A DNA stretch of 64,000 nt from Prolixibacteraceae bacterium (GTDB taxonomy: Bacteria; Bacteroidota; Bacteroidia; Bacteroidales; Prolixibacteraceae). The notes beneath the pieces were generated by a model. It made no database searches. It saw only the letters and a program-made list of their open reading frames with translations, and was not told the DNA's origin. Numbering within the stretch: the first letter of the stretch is position 1; each line of letters begins with the position of its first letter. The DNA is taken from contig JALNYZ010000001.1 in NCBI GenBank assembly GCA_023229575.1, positions 1-64,000 of the forward strand. Reading direction: 5' to 3'. Shown here one piece after another: positions 54,317-62,886 of the stretch. The position numbers and the translations under genes were made by a program.

Positions 54317-55684
54317 TCAACCTATTTCACTAAAAAATTGATAAAATTGCGTCACACACCTGATCCCATTAAAAAAATTTTCTAAATGAAAATTTTCATT
54401 TGGCGAATGGATTGCATCTGATTCGAGGCCGAATCCCATCAATATCGTCTTAATTCCCAAAACCCTTTCAAAAGTCGAAACAATGGGAATGCTTCCACCA
54501 CTCCTTACAGGTACCGGCATCTTTCCATACACTTTAAAATAGGCCTTTTCGGCGGCCTGGTATGCCGGATGATCAATAGGGCATAAATATCCCTGACCGC
54601 CATGGTGAATCTTAACATCAACCCTCACTGATTTTGGGGCAATGGATTCAAAGTAATCTTTAAACATCACTGCAATTTTCTCATGGTCCTGATTGGGAAC
54701 AAGCCTCGAACTTATCTTTGCATAAGCTTTGGAAGGAAGGATGGTTTTGGATCCCTCACCCGTATATCCTCCCCAAATACCACAGACATCAAAAGCTGGC
54801 CTAATCCCGGTACGTTCACTCGTTGTATATCCTTCCTCGCCCATAAGCTCTTCGACCTTAATGGCCTCTTTATATTTGCTCTCATCAAAAGGGTTCAGGG
54901 AAAGTTTCAATCGCTCCTCCATCGAAACCTCAACGACATCTTCATAAAACCCAGGAATGGTAATCCGGTTTTGTGCATCTGTCATTTTTGCAATGAGCTT
55001 GCACAATTCGTTGATCGGATTAGCCACAGCACCACCAAAAAGGCCCGAATGCAAGTCCCTGTCCGGTCCGGTCACTTCTACTTCCCAATAGGCAAGTCCC
55101 CGCAATCCGGAGGTAATAGAGGGTATATCCTTGCCTATCATACCCGTGTCAGAAACCAGTATCACATCGGCTTTGAGCATCTCTTTATGCTCTTCGCAAA
55201 ATATTCCCAGATTCTTTGACCCAATCTCTTCCTCTCCTTCAATCATGAATTTCACATTGCAGGGCAGCGTGTTACTCCTGACCAGGTACTCAAAAGCCTT
55301 TGCGTGAATGAATGATTGTCCTTTGTCATCATTGGCGCCCCTGGCCCATATTTTCCCATCCCTGATTACAGGTTCAAAAGGATCACTAAGCCATTTTTCA
55401 ATTGGATCCGCGGGCATCACATCCATATGTGCGTAGACCAATATGGTAGATTTTGAGGGATCGATCAATCGTTCGGCATAAACTACCGGATTTCCCGCTG
55501 TTTGAAAGATCGTGGCCTTATCAACTCCAGCCTCAAGCAATATCTTCTTCCAATATTCAGCAGCACGCTGCATATCAGGCTTATGCTCCTCCATCGAACT
55601 GACTGAAGGTATTCTGATCAGGCCAAATAGCTCATTTAAAAATCTTTCCTGGTGTATTTTTATGTATTCATTTATCCTTTCCAT
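54317..55684 (-). CDS. M20-family dipeptidase
   Basis: A 455-residue zinc peptidase of family M20 (carnosinase/PepV-like). Metal motifs are LVYAHMDVMPADP (first His and Asp), GANDDKGQSF (bridging Asp), EGEEEIGSKN (catalytic Glu pair), SDTGM, and a final histidine in GLESDAIHSPNE. The dimerisation domain lies in the middle (RDLHSGLFGGAVANPINEL). There is no signal peptide, so it is a cytoplasmic enzyme that cleaves dipeptides from uptake or turnover. It is a single-gene unit closed by the hairpin at 54265-54296. Confidence 0.93.
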   Translation of the reverse strand: MERINEYIKIHQERFLNELFGLIRIPSVSSMEEHKPDMQRAAEYWKKILLEAGVDKATIFQTAGNPVVYAERLIDPSKSTILVYAHMDVMPADPIEKWLSDPFEPVIRDGKIWARGANDDKGQSFIHAKAFEYLVRSNTLPCNVKFMIEGEEEIGSKNLGIFCEEHKEMLKADVILVSDTGMIGKDIPSITSGLRGLAYWEVEVTGPDRDLHSGLFGGAVANPINELCKLIAKMTDAQNRITIPGFYEDVVEVSMEERLKLSLNPFDESKYKEAIKVEELMGEEGYTTSERTGIRPAFDVCGIWGGYTGEGSKTILPSKAYAKISSRLVPNQDHEKIAVMFKDYFESIAPKSVRVDVKIHHGGQGYLCPIDHPAYQAAEKAYFKVYGKMPVPVRSGGSIPIVSTFERVLGIKTILMGFGLESDAIHSPNENFHLENFFNGIRCVTQFYQFFSEIG

Positions 55685-55845
55685 CTGTCTATTTTAGGGA
55701 TTATTTTATTTATTTATGGCAAAATGATATTCAGTTTCCTGGCAATGATTTCCTATTCAATTTTTCTTAAATTTAGCGGTTTTTTGGCTGATTTCTCAGC
55801 TTCAGCCCATAACAATATTTTATCAATTAAGATTACTAAACTATT

Positions 55846-57159
55846 ATGACGAACAGTCGGAGAAATTTTGTCCGTGATGCCGGACTAACTGCAACAGGGT
55901 TAGCAATCCTTCCCAATGTAATGAGTTCCTGCATCTCAGCAAACGAAAAGGTAGTTGTAGCATTAATCGGCTGCAAAGGAATGGGATTTAATGATTTAAC
56001 CGAATTTCTGAAACAACCGGGTGTTGTGTGCGCAGCATTGTGTGATGTGGACAGCAACATTTTAAACCAGCGCGCTGCCGAAGTAGAGAAAATGACAGGG
56101 AAAAAGCCTGATTTGTACGAAGATTTCAGAAAGGTAATTGACCGGAAAGATATTGATGCCGTTATTGTTGGAACACCCGACCATTGGCATTGCCTGCCAA
56201 TGGTTTATGCCTGTCAGTCAGGCAAGGATGTATATTGTGAAAAGCCGCTGGGCAGGACCATCGAAGAGTGCAACCTGATGGTCAAAGCAGCCCGCAAATA
56301 CAACAGGGTAGTACAGGTTGGACAATGGCAACGAAGCGATCCTCACTGGAAAGATGCTGTAAATTATGTACACAGCGGAAAACTTGGCAGGGTTCGTTCC
56401 GCCAGGGCATGGTCTTATGTCGGGTGGAAAAACGCTGTTCCGGTTGTACCTGATGCACCTGTTCCAGCTGGGGTAAATTACGACATGTGGCTGGGACCAG
56501 CCCCAAAACGTTCCTTTAACATCAATCGTTTTCATTTTACTTTTCGTTGGTATTGGGATTATGCTGGCGGTTTGATGACCGACTGGGGGGTTCACCTGCT
56601 CGATTATGCCCTTTTCGGAATGAACCAATATGTACCTAAATCGGTCATGGCATCAGGTGGAAAATATGCCTTTCCAACAGATGACATGCAAACACCTGAC
56701 ACGTTGATGGCCATTTATGATTTTGGGGATTTTAACATCGTATGGGATCATACCATTGGAATCTACGGCCAAAACTATGGCCGCGGTCATGGTGTGGCCT
56801 TTATCGGTGAATATGCAACGTTGGTGGTCGACAGGAATGGTTGGGTTGTAATGCCTGAAACCAAAAGTACCTCAGCAAAAGCTGACTTTGTACCGGTTCC
56901 TCCTCAAGGTAGTACGGGTAAAGGGTTGGAGTTGCATGTCAAAAACTTCCTTGATTGCATGAAATCAAGGGAAAAGCCGAATTGTGACGTTGAAATTGGC
57001 GCCCACATTGCCCGGATTTCATCGCTCGGAAACATTGCCTACCGCCTTGGACGACAGGTCAATTGGGATGGAGAGAAACAGACTTTCAAAAATGATGCCG
57101 AAGCGGACTTGTTAATCAAGGCAAATTACAGGGCTCCATGGGAGTTGCCCAAGATGTAA
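55846..57159 (+). CDS. Gfo/Idh/MocA oxidoreductase with twin-arginine signal
   Basis: 437 residues. The N-terminus SRRNFVRDAGLTATG is a twin-arginine export signal, and a cysteine after it (MSSC) could also be lipidated, so the protein acts in the periplasm with a bound NAD(P). The Rossmann part has VVVALIGCKGMGFNDL, then DAVIVGTPDHWHCLPMVYAC and YCEKPLGRTIEECN (EKP lysine). The catalytic region has DYAGGLMTDWGVHLLDYALF. It is of the branch that oxidises sugars at C3 in glycoside-breaking pathways. It converges with the DUF1080 gene across a 26-bp palindrome. Confidence 0.88.
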   Translation: MTNSRRNFVRDAGLTATGLAILPNVMSSCISANEKVVVALIGCKGMGFNDLTEFLKQPGVVCAALCDVDSNILNQRAAEVEKMTGKKPDLYEDFRKVIDRKDIDAVIVGTPDHWHCLPMVYACQSGKDVYCEKPLGRTIEECNLMVKAARKYNRVVQVGQWQRSDPHWKDAVNYVHSGKLGRVRSARAWSYVGWKNAVPVVPDAPVPAGVNYDMWLGPAPKRSFNINRFHFTFRWYWDYAGGLMTDWGVHLLDYALFGMNQYVPKSVMASGGKYAFPTDDMQTPDTLMAIYDFGDFNIVWDHTIGIYGQNYGRGHGVAFIGEYATLVVDRNGWVVMPETKSTSAKADFVPVPPQGSTGKGLELHVKNFLDCMKSREKPNCDVEIGAHIARISSLGNIAYRLGRQVNWDGEKQTFKNDAEADLLIKANYRAPWELPKM

Positions 57160-57177
57160 GATTCTAATAAATATTAA

Positions 57178-57238
57178 AACTTTTCCAAAGTTTACGTTAC
57201 GAGGGAATTTCGCTCGTAACGTAAACTTTGGAAAAGTT
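57178..57238. terminator. 26-bp perfect palindrome, bidirectional terminator
   Basis: Arms 57178-57203 and 57213-57238 are exact complements (aacttttccaaagtttacg...) with a 9-base loop, placed between the convergent Gfo/Idh and DUF1080 genes. Runs of A and T on both sides would allow termination in both directions. The stem is longer than needed for termination, so it may also be a mobile repeat. Confidence 0.75.
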
Positions 57239-57251
57239 GTTTTATTAGTTT

Positions 57252-57851
57252 CTATCTTACCTCCCTGTAATACAACTCTTTCGCCTCAATCTTCATTCCC
57301 GTATTGTGCCCCTGGATGGCAAAATGTCCTGACCTATATTCTTTGTCATCGTAAGTCATCACCAATTTTCCATTTATCCAGAATTGAATGTGTTCGCCAA
57401 CCATCTTAATATGGTATTCGAACCATTCTCCGTCTTTTGTCAGCAATTCGGCGGCTTTCCCGGTAGGTTTGCCAGGCTTCCAAAGCCAGCCGGTATAGGC
57501 ATCCTGGTTGTGGCAAACCTGCGCTTCATATCCAAGCGGAAAACCATCAATATTGTCTGCTGGAGGATTACAACGGAAATAGAACCCACTGTTGCCTTTT
57601 GATCCCGGATCTGAAGAGATACGGAACATTCCTTTTGCCTCAAAATTTGTACAGGTTGCATCCGTATAAATATGGCCCATACCACCTACGCCAACCAAAG
57701 TACCATTCTCAACGCTCCATTTTGCCTTCCCGTGGACAGTCCACCCTGTCAGGTCCTTGCCGTTAAACAGGGATTTCCACTTTTTAGCTTCAGTTTTACC
57801 TGCACAAAGAAGCATGATGACCATTAGTAGTAAAGTTAATTTGTTCTTCAT
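57252..57851 (-). CDS. DUF1080 (3-keto-disaccharide hydrolase-type) exported protein
   Basis: About 199 residues from the ATG at 57851, which gives a clean signal peptide (LTLLLMVIMLLCAGKTEA); the frame extends to 57917 without one. The concanavalin-like DUF1080 fold shows as WKSLFNGKDLTGWTVHGKAKW, GNSGFYFRCNPP, GYEAQVCHNQD, EWFEYHIKMVGEHIQFWING and SGHFAIQGHNTGMKIEAKEL. DUF1080 proteins have been linked to cleavage of 3-keto-glycosides made by Gfo/Idh oxidoreductases, and two such oxidoreductases flank this gene. That makes a periplasmic oxidise-then-cleave pair plausible. Confidence 0.85.
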   Translation of the reverse strand: MKNKLTLLLMVIMLLCAGKTEAKKWKSLFNGKDLTGWTVHGKAKWSVENGTLVGVGGMGHIYTDATCTNFEAKGMFRISSDPGSKGNSGFYFRCNPPADNIDGFPLGYEAQVCHNQDAYTGWLWKPGKPTGKAAELLTKDGEWFEYHIKMVGEHIQFWINGKLVMTYDDKEYRSGHFAIQGHNTGMKIEAKELYYREVR

Positions 57852-57935
57852 TTTGTAGAAAATAAATTGATTAAACGATTCTGATCCTATTGAAAAATTC
57901 GTTGAAATTTTTTCCAATTGATATAAAAACTAATT

Positions 57936-58046
57936 GATTGATTTGTCTTTGCGTCTTCATTTGCGAACTTTGCGTGAACCTTTGAAAATAGTTCACGCAA
58001 AGTTCGCAAAGTGAAAACCCGCAGAGTACGCAAAGACAAATCAATC
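57936..58046. repeat. Nested inverted repeat, (tttgcg)-rich family
   Basis: Outer arms of 19 bases (57936-57954 with 58028-58046) and inner arms of 19 bases (57961-57979 with 57991-58009; ttgcgaactttgcgtgaac) form a two-storey hairpin with an 11-base loop. The right outer arm runs into the stop codon of the HpcH/HpaI gene. The ctttgcg/cgcaaag wording resembles dispersed repeats of Bacteroidota genomes. Confidence 0.7.
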
Positions 58047-58857
58047 AGACGACCTCACCTTCATTGGAAAGGATTCCGGATTTCTCACCGGCTGCCGAAC
58101 GGATGATCTGCATATCTTGTTGCAGCCTCTGCGAAAACATTGCCAAGTCGGAGCTGTGGATAATGAGGTTGATCCCCTCCTTCATCCATCTCAGTTGTCT
58201 TTCGGGAGATTCCGAAAAATGAATCCCAACTGCTAATCCTTTCTCTTTTGAAATACGGATGATTTTTTTGACCGCCTCCTCAAATACAGGATGATCATAC
58301 TGTTCAGGTAATCCCAGACTAATGGAGAGATCGTGCGGCCCTATGAATACAGCATCCAGTCCGGCGATTGACAAGAGTTCTTCCAACCTTTCCAACGCGG
58401 GTACACTCTCAATATTTGCTACACAAACATTCCCTTCATTCCATTTGGAAAGATAGTCCCCGAGCGACTTTTCAATCATTTCCGGATTCTCCAAGGCATG
58501 ATCCAGCAACTCCCCTTTCAATGGCCTGTATTTCAATGCACCAACGAGTTCTTTGATCTGAAATACATTTTCAAGATAGGGTGCTACAATACCCTCAGCC
58601 CCGGCATCCATCATCTGACAAGCCCGGTAAGGATCCGGAGAGGGTATCCGAACAATCGGGGCAATCCCCATTGCCCGAAAAGTCTGGCACATGCGGGCAA
58701 TCTCCATTCTTTCGAGTGGTATGTGCTCTGTGTCGAGAAAAACAAAATCCAGGCCTGCACGCTGGGCAATAGCAGGCCAGGTTGGTGCAGTAGATGCAAT
58801 ACATGTGCCATACACCATCTGCCCTGCTTTAATTTTTTTAAGCAAAGTCTTTTCCAT
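58045..58857 (-). CDS. HpcH/HpaI aldolase family protein (2-keto-3-deoxy-acid aldolase type)
   Basis: 270 residues from the ATG at 58857. It is a class II pyruvate aldolase fold, which cleaves 2-keto-3-deoxy sugar acids to pyruvate and an aldehyde, or works in reverse. Motifs are GTCIASTAPTWPAIAQRAG, DFVFLDTEHIPLERMEIARM, PIVRIPSPDPYRACQMMDAG, IVAPYLENVFQIKELV, ANIESVPALERLEEL and AVFIGPHDLSISLGLP. The 22 extra residues of the longer frame (to 58923) are not family-like. Its presence beside two exported Gfo/Idh proteins and DUF1080 fits breakdown of an oxidised sugar, but the substrate is unknown. Confidence 0.87.
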   Translation of the reverse strand: MEKTLLKKIKAGQMVYGTCIASTAPTWPAIAQRAGLDFVFLDTEHIPLERMEIARMCQTFRAMGIAPIVRIPSPDPYRACQMMDAGAEGIVAPYLENVFQIKELVGALKYRPLKGELLDHALENPEMIEKSLGDYLSKWNEGNVCVANIESVPALERLEELLSIAGLDAVFIGPHDLSISLGLPEQYDHPVFEEAVKKIIRISKEKGLAVGIHFSESPERQLRWMKEGINLIIHSSDLAMFSQRLQQDMQIIRSAAGEKSGILSNEGEVV

Positions 58858-59064
58858 CAGTAGTTTGAATGACTTGTTAATGTTAATAGTGGGATTCGAA
58901 ACCAAATATTGAATCCAGGGCAATTTACAAATTTGTTGCGCTTGTTCAAAATAAATTTGTTGCGCTTTCCATTATGGAATTTTAAGCATAAATTTGAGGG
59001 TCAGACCTAATTGTTTCTTATTGGAGTCTGACCGATCAATAACTATTAAATTAAATTAAATCAC

Positions 59065-60546
59065 ATGAATCCAACCAACAAGCTTTCCAGAAGAGGCTTC
59101 ATTGGGACATCGGCAGCTGTTGCTACAGCCATCACCCTTGTTCCATCAAACACCATCGCCGGATTAGGACACAAGGCACCAAGCGACAAGCTGAACATTG
59201 CCGGTGTAGGAATCGGCGGAATGGGATTCGGCAATCTGAAACAGATGGAAACAGAGAACATCGTGGCACTGTGCGATGTCGACTGGAACCATAGCCAGCG
59301 CTGTTTCGACCATTTTCCCAAAGCAAAAAAGTATTGGGACTGGCGTAAAATGTACGACGAAATCCACAAGGATATCGATGCAGTCCTGGTCGCAACAGCC
59401 GACCACAACCATGCGATCGTTGGTGCTCATGCCATGACACTCGACAAGCATGTCTACATTCAAAAACCATTGACTCACTCTGTTTACGAATCCAGATTGC
59501 TCACAAAGCTGGCTGTCAGGCACAAAGTGGCCACATCCATGGGAAACCAGGGATCGTCGGGCGAAGGTGTTAGATTGATTCAGGAGTGGTTGTGGAACGG
59601 TGAGATCGGCGATGTAACAAAAGTAGAAGCTTTCACCAACCGTCCCTTGTGGCCGCAGGCCCTGGCCCGTCCAAAAGAAGGCATGTGGCCGCCAGATACC
59701 ATGAACTGGGATCTTTTTATTGGTCCTGCCAAATTCCGTCCCTACCACAGGATGTACACCCCATGGACATTCCGTGGCTGGTGGGATTTCGGCACAGGCG
59801 CTTTGGGCGACATGGCCTGCCACATACTTCATCCGGTCTTCATGGGACTAAAACTGGGCTATCCGACCAGGGTTCAGGGGGCTTCTACCCTTTTAATGAC
59901 TGATACACCTCCCGCCTCAGAGGTTGTTCAAATGATTTTCCCTGCTCGGCCTAAAGTGAAAGGGATTAAAATGAATTTCCCTGAAGTTAGTGTTACCTGG
60001 ATGGATGGCGGCTATAAGCCAATGAAACCATCCAACTGGCCTGAAGGTCGCGATATGAACAATGACGGTGGCGGCGTTATCTTCCATGGAACAAAAGACA
60101 GTATTGTTTGCGGCTGTTACGGAAAAGATCCGTGGCTACTTTCCGGCCGTGTACCAACCGTTGCGAAAACAATTCCGCGTATCAACACCAGCCATGAGCA
60201 AGACTGGATCCGTGCCTGTAAGGAGGCCCCTGAAAACAGGATTGAAACTGCTTCGCCATTCTCACAGGCCGGACCATTCAACGAGATGGTGGTAATGGGC
60301 GTATTGGCCGTTCGTCTCCAGGACCTGAACAAAGAACTCTTGTGGGATGGCCCAAACATGAATTTCACCAACATCCACGACAATGAGACCTTCAAGTTTT
60401 GTCTGGACGATGGATTTGTTATCAATGACGGTCATCCGACATTTAACAAAAAGTTCAGTGAACCCATCAGCGCCAAAGGATTTGCTGCAGACTTAATCAA
60501 ACACAACTACCGTGAAGGTTGGTCTTTGCCGGATATGCCCGCATAA
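59065..60546 (+). CDS. Gfo/Idh/MocA oxidoreductase with twin-arginine signal (larger form)
   Basis: 493 residues. The Tat signal reads KLSRRGFIGTSAAVATAITL. The Rossmann motif is NIAGVGIGGMGFGNLKQM, followed by DIDAVLVATADHNHAIVGAH and YIQKPLTHSVYES, where the usual EKP is QKP with the lysine kept. The catalytic part has GWWDFGTGALGDMACHILHP. It has a long insert in the second half (MNNDGGGVIFHGTKDSIVCG), typical of periplasmic oxidoreductases of Bacteroidota and Planctomycetota. It is a separate transcript closed by a strong hairpin, and is related to but clearly distinct from the gene at 55846. Confidence 0.9.
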   Translation: MNPTNKLSRRGFIGTSAAVATAITLVPSNTIAGLGHKAPSDKLNIAGVGIGGMGFGNLKQMETENIVALCDVDWNHSQRCFDHFPKAKKYWDWRKMYDEIHKDIDAVLVATADHNHAIVGAHAMTLDKHVYIQKPLTHSVYESRLLTKLAVRHKVATSMGNQGSSGEGVRLIQEWLWNGEIGDVTKVEAFTNRPLWPQALARPKEGMWPPDTMNWDLFIGPAKFRPYHRMYTPWTFRGWWDFGTGALGDMACHILHPVFMGLKLGYPTRVQGASTLLMTDTPPASEVVQMIFPARPKVKGIKMNFPEVSVTWMDGGYKPMKPSNWPEGRDMNNDGGGVIFHGTKDSIVCGCYGKDPWLLSGRVPTVAKTIPRINTSHEQDWIRACKEAPENRIETASPFSQAGPFNEMVVMGVLAVRLQDLNKELLWDGPNMNFTNIHDNETFKFCLDDGFVINDGHPTFNKKFSEPISAKGFAADLIKHNYREGWSLPDMPA

Positions 60547-60573
60547 CAGGGATTTGCATTATTGAATATACAC

Positions 60574-60608
60574 TCGCCGGAAGCACGAACTTCCGGCGAT
60601 TCTTTTTA
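60574..60608 (+). terminator. Rho-independent terminator after Gfo/Idh
   Basis: The GC-rich perfect 10-base arms tcgccggaag (60574-60583) and cttccggcga (60590-60599), with a 6-base loop, are followed by tctttttaa on the plus strand. Confidence 0.85.
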
Positions 60609-60643
60609 ACTGCCCTATTTTGTACTACCTTTGTGGCCGGAAG

Positions 60644-60725
60644 AAGGACTTGGAGACCCGGAGACTTGATGACGGAGATGACGGAAGGACTTGGAGACCC
60701 GGAGAATTGATGACGGAGATGACGG
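60644..60725 (+). repeat. Two tandem 41-base repeats plus decayed third copy
   Basis: Copy 1 (60644-60684) and copy 2 (60685-60725) differ by one base and both start aaggacttggagacccgg. A shorter degenerate third stretch (aaggacggagagacggagag) continues to about 60765. The purine-rich ggagac/gacgga units look like replication slippage of an extragenic repeat. No protein frame is supported. Confidence 0.8.
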
Positions 60726-60864
60726 AAGGACGGAGAGACGGAGAGACTGTGGGACTTGGAGAAGGGGCGAGTGCGACTCCTTACTTTCAAAGGATTTAAA
60801 AATTGCTTGAAGGGTTTGTGGAGTGTTCACAATTCAAACTTCCAATTTCTTCTTAATTTGTGTT

Positions 60865-60931
60865 ATTTGTGTAATCTGTGGTAGAGAGGGGTTCATTCGT
60901 GTAATCCGTTATTAAATTCGTGTAATCTGTT
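60865..60931 (+). repeat. Three copies of a 16-base att(c/t)gtgtaatc(c/t)gt element
   Basis: Near-identical 16-mers lie at 60865-60880, 60895-60910 and 60916-60931, ending 6 bases before the ABC-F start codon. This resembles dispersed repeats common upstream of Bacteroidota genes. A direct role in expression is not shown. Confidence 0.6.
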
Positions 60932-60936
60932 TTTTT

Positions 60937-62877
60937 ATGATATCTGTTGAAGAACTATATGTTGAATTTGGTGGTTTTGAGCTTTTCAAACAGGTAAGCT
61001 TCATCGTCAATCCACGCGACCGTATTGGGTTGGCAGGCAGAAATGGGGCGGGAAAATCCACACTATTAAAAATTTTTGCAGGGAAACAGGTTCCAACCTC
61101 GGGGAAGGTTGTTGCGCCCAAAGATGTCAAAATAGGCTACCTTCCACAGCACATGGATACAACAGACTCAAGTACCGTTATCCAGGAGGCCGCAAGGGCT
61201 TTTGAAGAGATTCATGTTCTCGAAAACAGGCTCAATTTTCTGAGCAATGAACTTTCAACCCGTACTGACTATGATTCACTGGAATACCACCAGATCATGG
61301 ATGAACTGCACGAAGTGAATGACCGCTTTCACTTGCTTGGAGGCAGTAACTTTCATGCCGACATAGAACAAACGCTGATTGGTCTGGGCTTCGACCGGAA
61401 AGATTTTGAAAGACAAACCTCCGAATTTTCGGGCGGATGGCGCATGCGGATCGAACTTGCAAAAATACTCCTCCAGAAACCCCATGTTTTCCTGCTGGAT
61501 GAGCCAACCAATCACCTGGATATTGAATCGATACAATGGCTCGAAAGCTTTTTAAAGGATTATCCCGGAGCTGTAGTATTGGTATCCCACGACCGTGCCT
61601 TTCTGGATAATGTCACCAACCGAACCGTTGAAATAAGTCTTGGAAAAATTTACGACTACAAAGTCAACTACAGCAAATACCTGGTACTTAGGGTAGAAAG
61701 GCGCGAACAGCAATTGGCCTCCTTTCGTAACCAGCAAAAAATGATCCAGGATACCGAAGATTTCATTGAGCGGTTCCGATACAAGGCCACCAAATCGGTG
61801 CAGGTTCAATCACGAATCAAACAGCTTGATAAAGTAGATAGAATTGAGGTCGATGAAGAGGACACCAGGTCGATGAACATCCGGTTCCCTCCCTCTCCCC
61901 GATCCGGAACGGTCATATTCAAAGCTGTTGAACTCTCCAAATCTTATGGAAATTTACAAGTACTGAACAATGTAGACCTTACCATCGAAAGAGGCGAGAA
62001 AATTGCATTCGTCGGAAAAAACGGCGAAGGAAAAACTACCATGGCGCGAATCCTGATGCAGCAACTCGAATGTACCGGGGAACAGCAATTGGGGCACAAT
62101 GTCAAGATTGGGTATTTTGCCCAAAATCAGGCCTCCCTGTTGGATGAGGAACTTACTGCACTCGAAACCATAGATCAAATTGCAGTTGGAGACATCCGAA
62201 CAAAAATAAGGGATATCCTGGGAGCCTTCATGTTCTCGGGCGAGGATGTGGACAAAAAAGTGAAAGTATTGTCCGGAGGCGAAAGATCAAGGCTGGCCAT
62301 GATCCGTTTACTGCTCGAACCGGTTAATTTTCTGGTACTTGACGAACCAACAAACCATCTGGATATCCATTCGAAAGGTATTCTGAAAAAAGCATTGCTC
62401 GACTTCGATGGAACACTTTTGTTGGTTTCGCATGACCGTGAATTTCTGGATGGCCTGGTCAATGTTGTTTATGAGTTCAAAAATAAAAAGATCAAACAGC
62501 ACCTGGGTGGAATCTACGAATTTCTGCAGAAAAAAGAGCTTGACTCACTGCGTCAATTGGAAATCAACACTCCGTTAAAAAAAGGAAAAAAAGAACCAAT
62601 CAAGGAGATAAGTGTTGTATCTTTTGAAGAACGCAAAGAGATCAATAAAATGATCAGCAAACTTGAAAAGCAGATTTCAGAGCTGGAAACCTATATCTCC
62701 AAGCTTGAGAATGAGATCACCGTCACAGATATCTACATGACCGACCATCCCGAAAAAGTGGATGGTGATTTGCTGACCAAATACGAAGCCACCAAGAAAC
62801 AATTGGATACGGAGCTAAGCAAATGGGCAGATCTGAACAGTGACCTGGAAAAATGGAACACAAAAAAACCTGAATAA
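60937..62877 (+). CDS. ABC-F family ATPase (ribosome-associated type)
   Basis: 646 residues, two ABC domains on one chain and no membrane segments, as in EttA/Uup/YheS-type translation factors. First Walker A is GLAGRNGAGKSTLLKI, with signature FSGGWRMRIELAKIL and Walker B VFLLDEPTNHLDI. Second Walker A is AFVGKNGEGKTTMARI, with LSGGERSRLAMIRLL and LVLDEPTNHLDI. The linker between them is long and charged, and the C-terminus is a coiled coil (ISKLEKQISELETYISKLEN), as in Uup-like members. It probably rescues or adjusts stalled ribosomes. It is followed 9 bases later by rlmB. Confidence 0.93.
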   Translation: MISVEELYVEFGGFELFKQVSFIVNPRDRIGLAGRNGAGKSTLLKIFAGKQVPTSGKVVAPKDVKIGYLPQHMDTTDSSTVIQEAARAFEEIHVLENRLNFLSNELSTRTDYDSLEYHQIMDELHEVNDRFHLLGGSNFHADIEQTLIGLGFDRKDFERQTSEFSGGWRMRIELAKILLQKPHVFLLDEPTNHLDIESIQWLESFLKDYPGAVVLVSHDRAFLDNVTNRTVEISLGKIYDYKVNYSKYLVLRVERREQQLASFRNQQKMIQDTEDFIERFRYKATKSVQVQSRIKQLDKVDRIEVDEEDTRSMNIRFPPSPRSGTVIFKAVELSKSYGNLQVLNNVDLTIERGEKIAFVGKNGEGKTTMARILMQQLECTGEQQLGHNVKIGYFAQNQASLLDEELTALETIDQIAVGDIRTKIRDILGAFMFSGEDVDKKVKVLSGGERSRLAMIRLLLEPVNFLVLDEPTNHLDIHSKGILKKALLDFDGTLLLVSHDREFLDGLVNVVYEFKNKKIKQHLGGIYEFLQKKELDSLRQLEINTPLKKGKKEPIKEISVVSFEERKEINKMISKLEKQISELETYISKLENEITVTDIYMTDHPEKVDGDLLTKYEATKKQLDTELSKWADLNSDLEKWNTKKPE

Positions 62878-62886
62878 TAGGGAATT

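Noticed and set aside
54683..55219. 178-codon plus-strand frame inside the M20 dipeptidase
   Set aside because: It is antisense to the zinc-ligand motifs of the dipeptidase.
59164..59832. 222-codon minus-strand frame inside the Gfo/Idh gene
   Set aside because: It is a shadow of the conserved plus-strand gene, with no domain pattern.
60644..60765. CRISPR or protein tandem repeat
   Set aside because: Units abut without spacers, and no supported reading frame runs through them.
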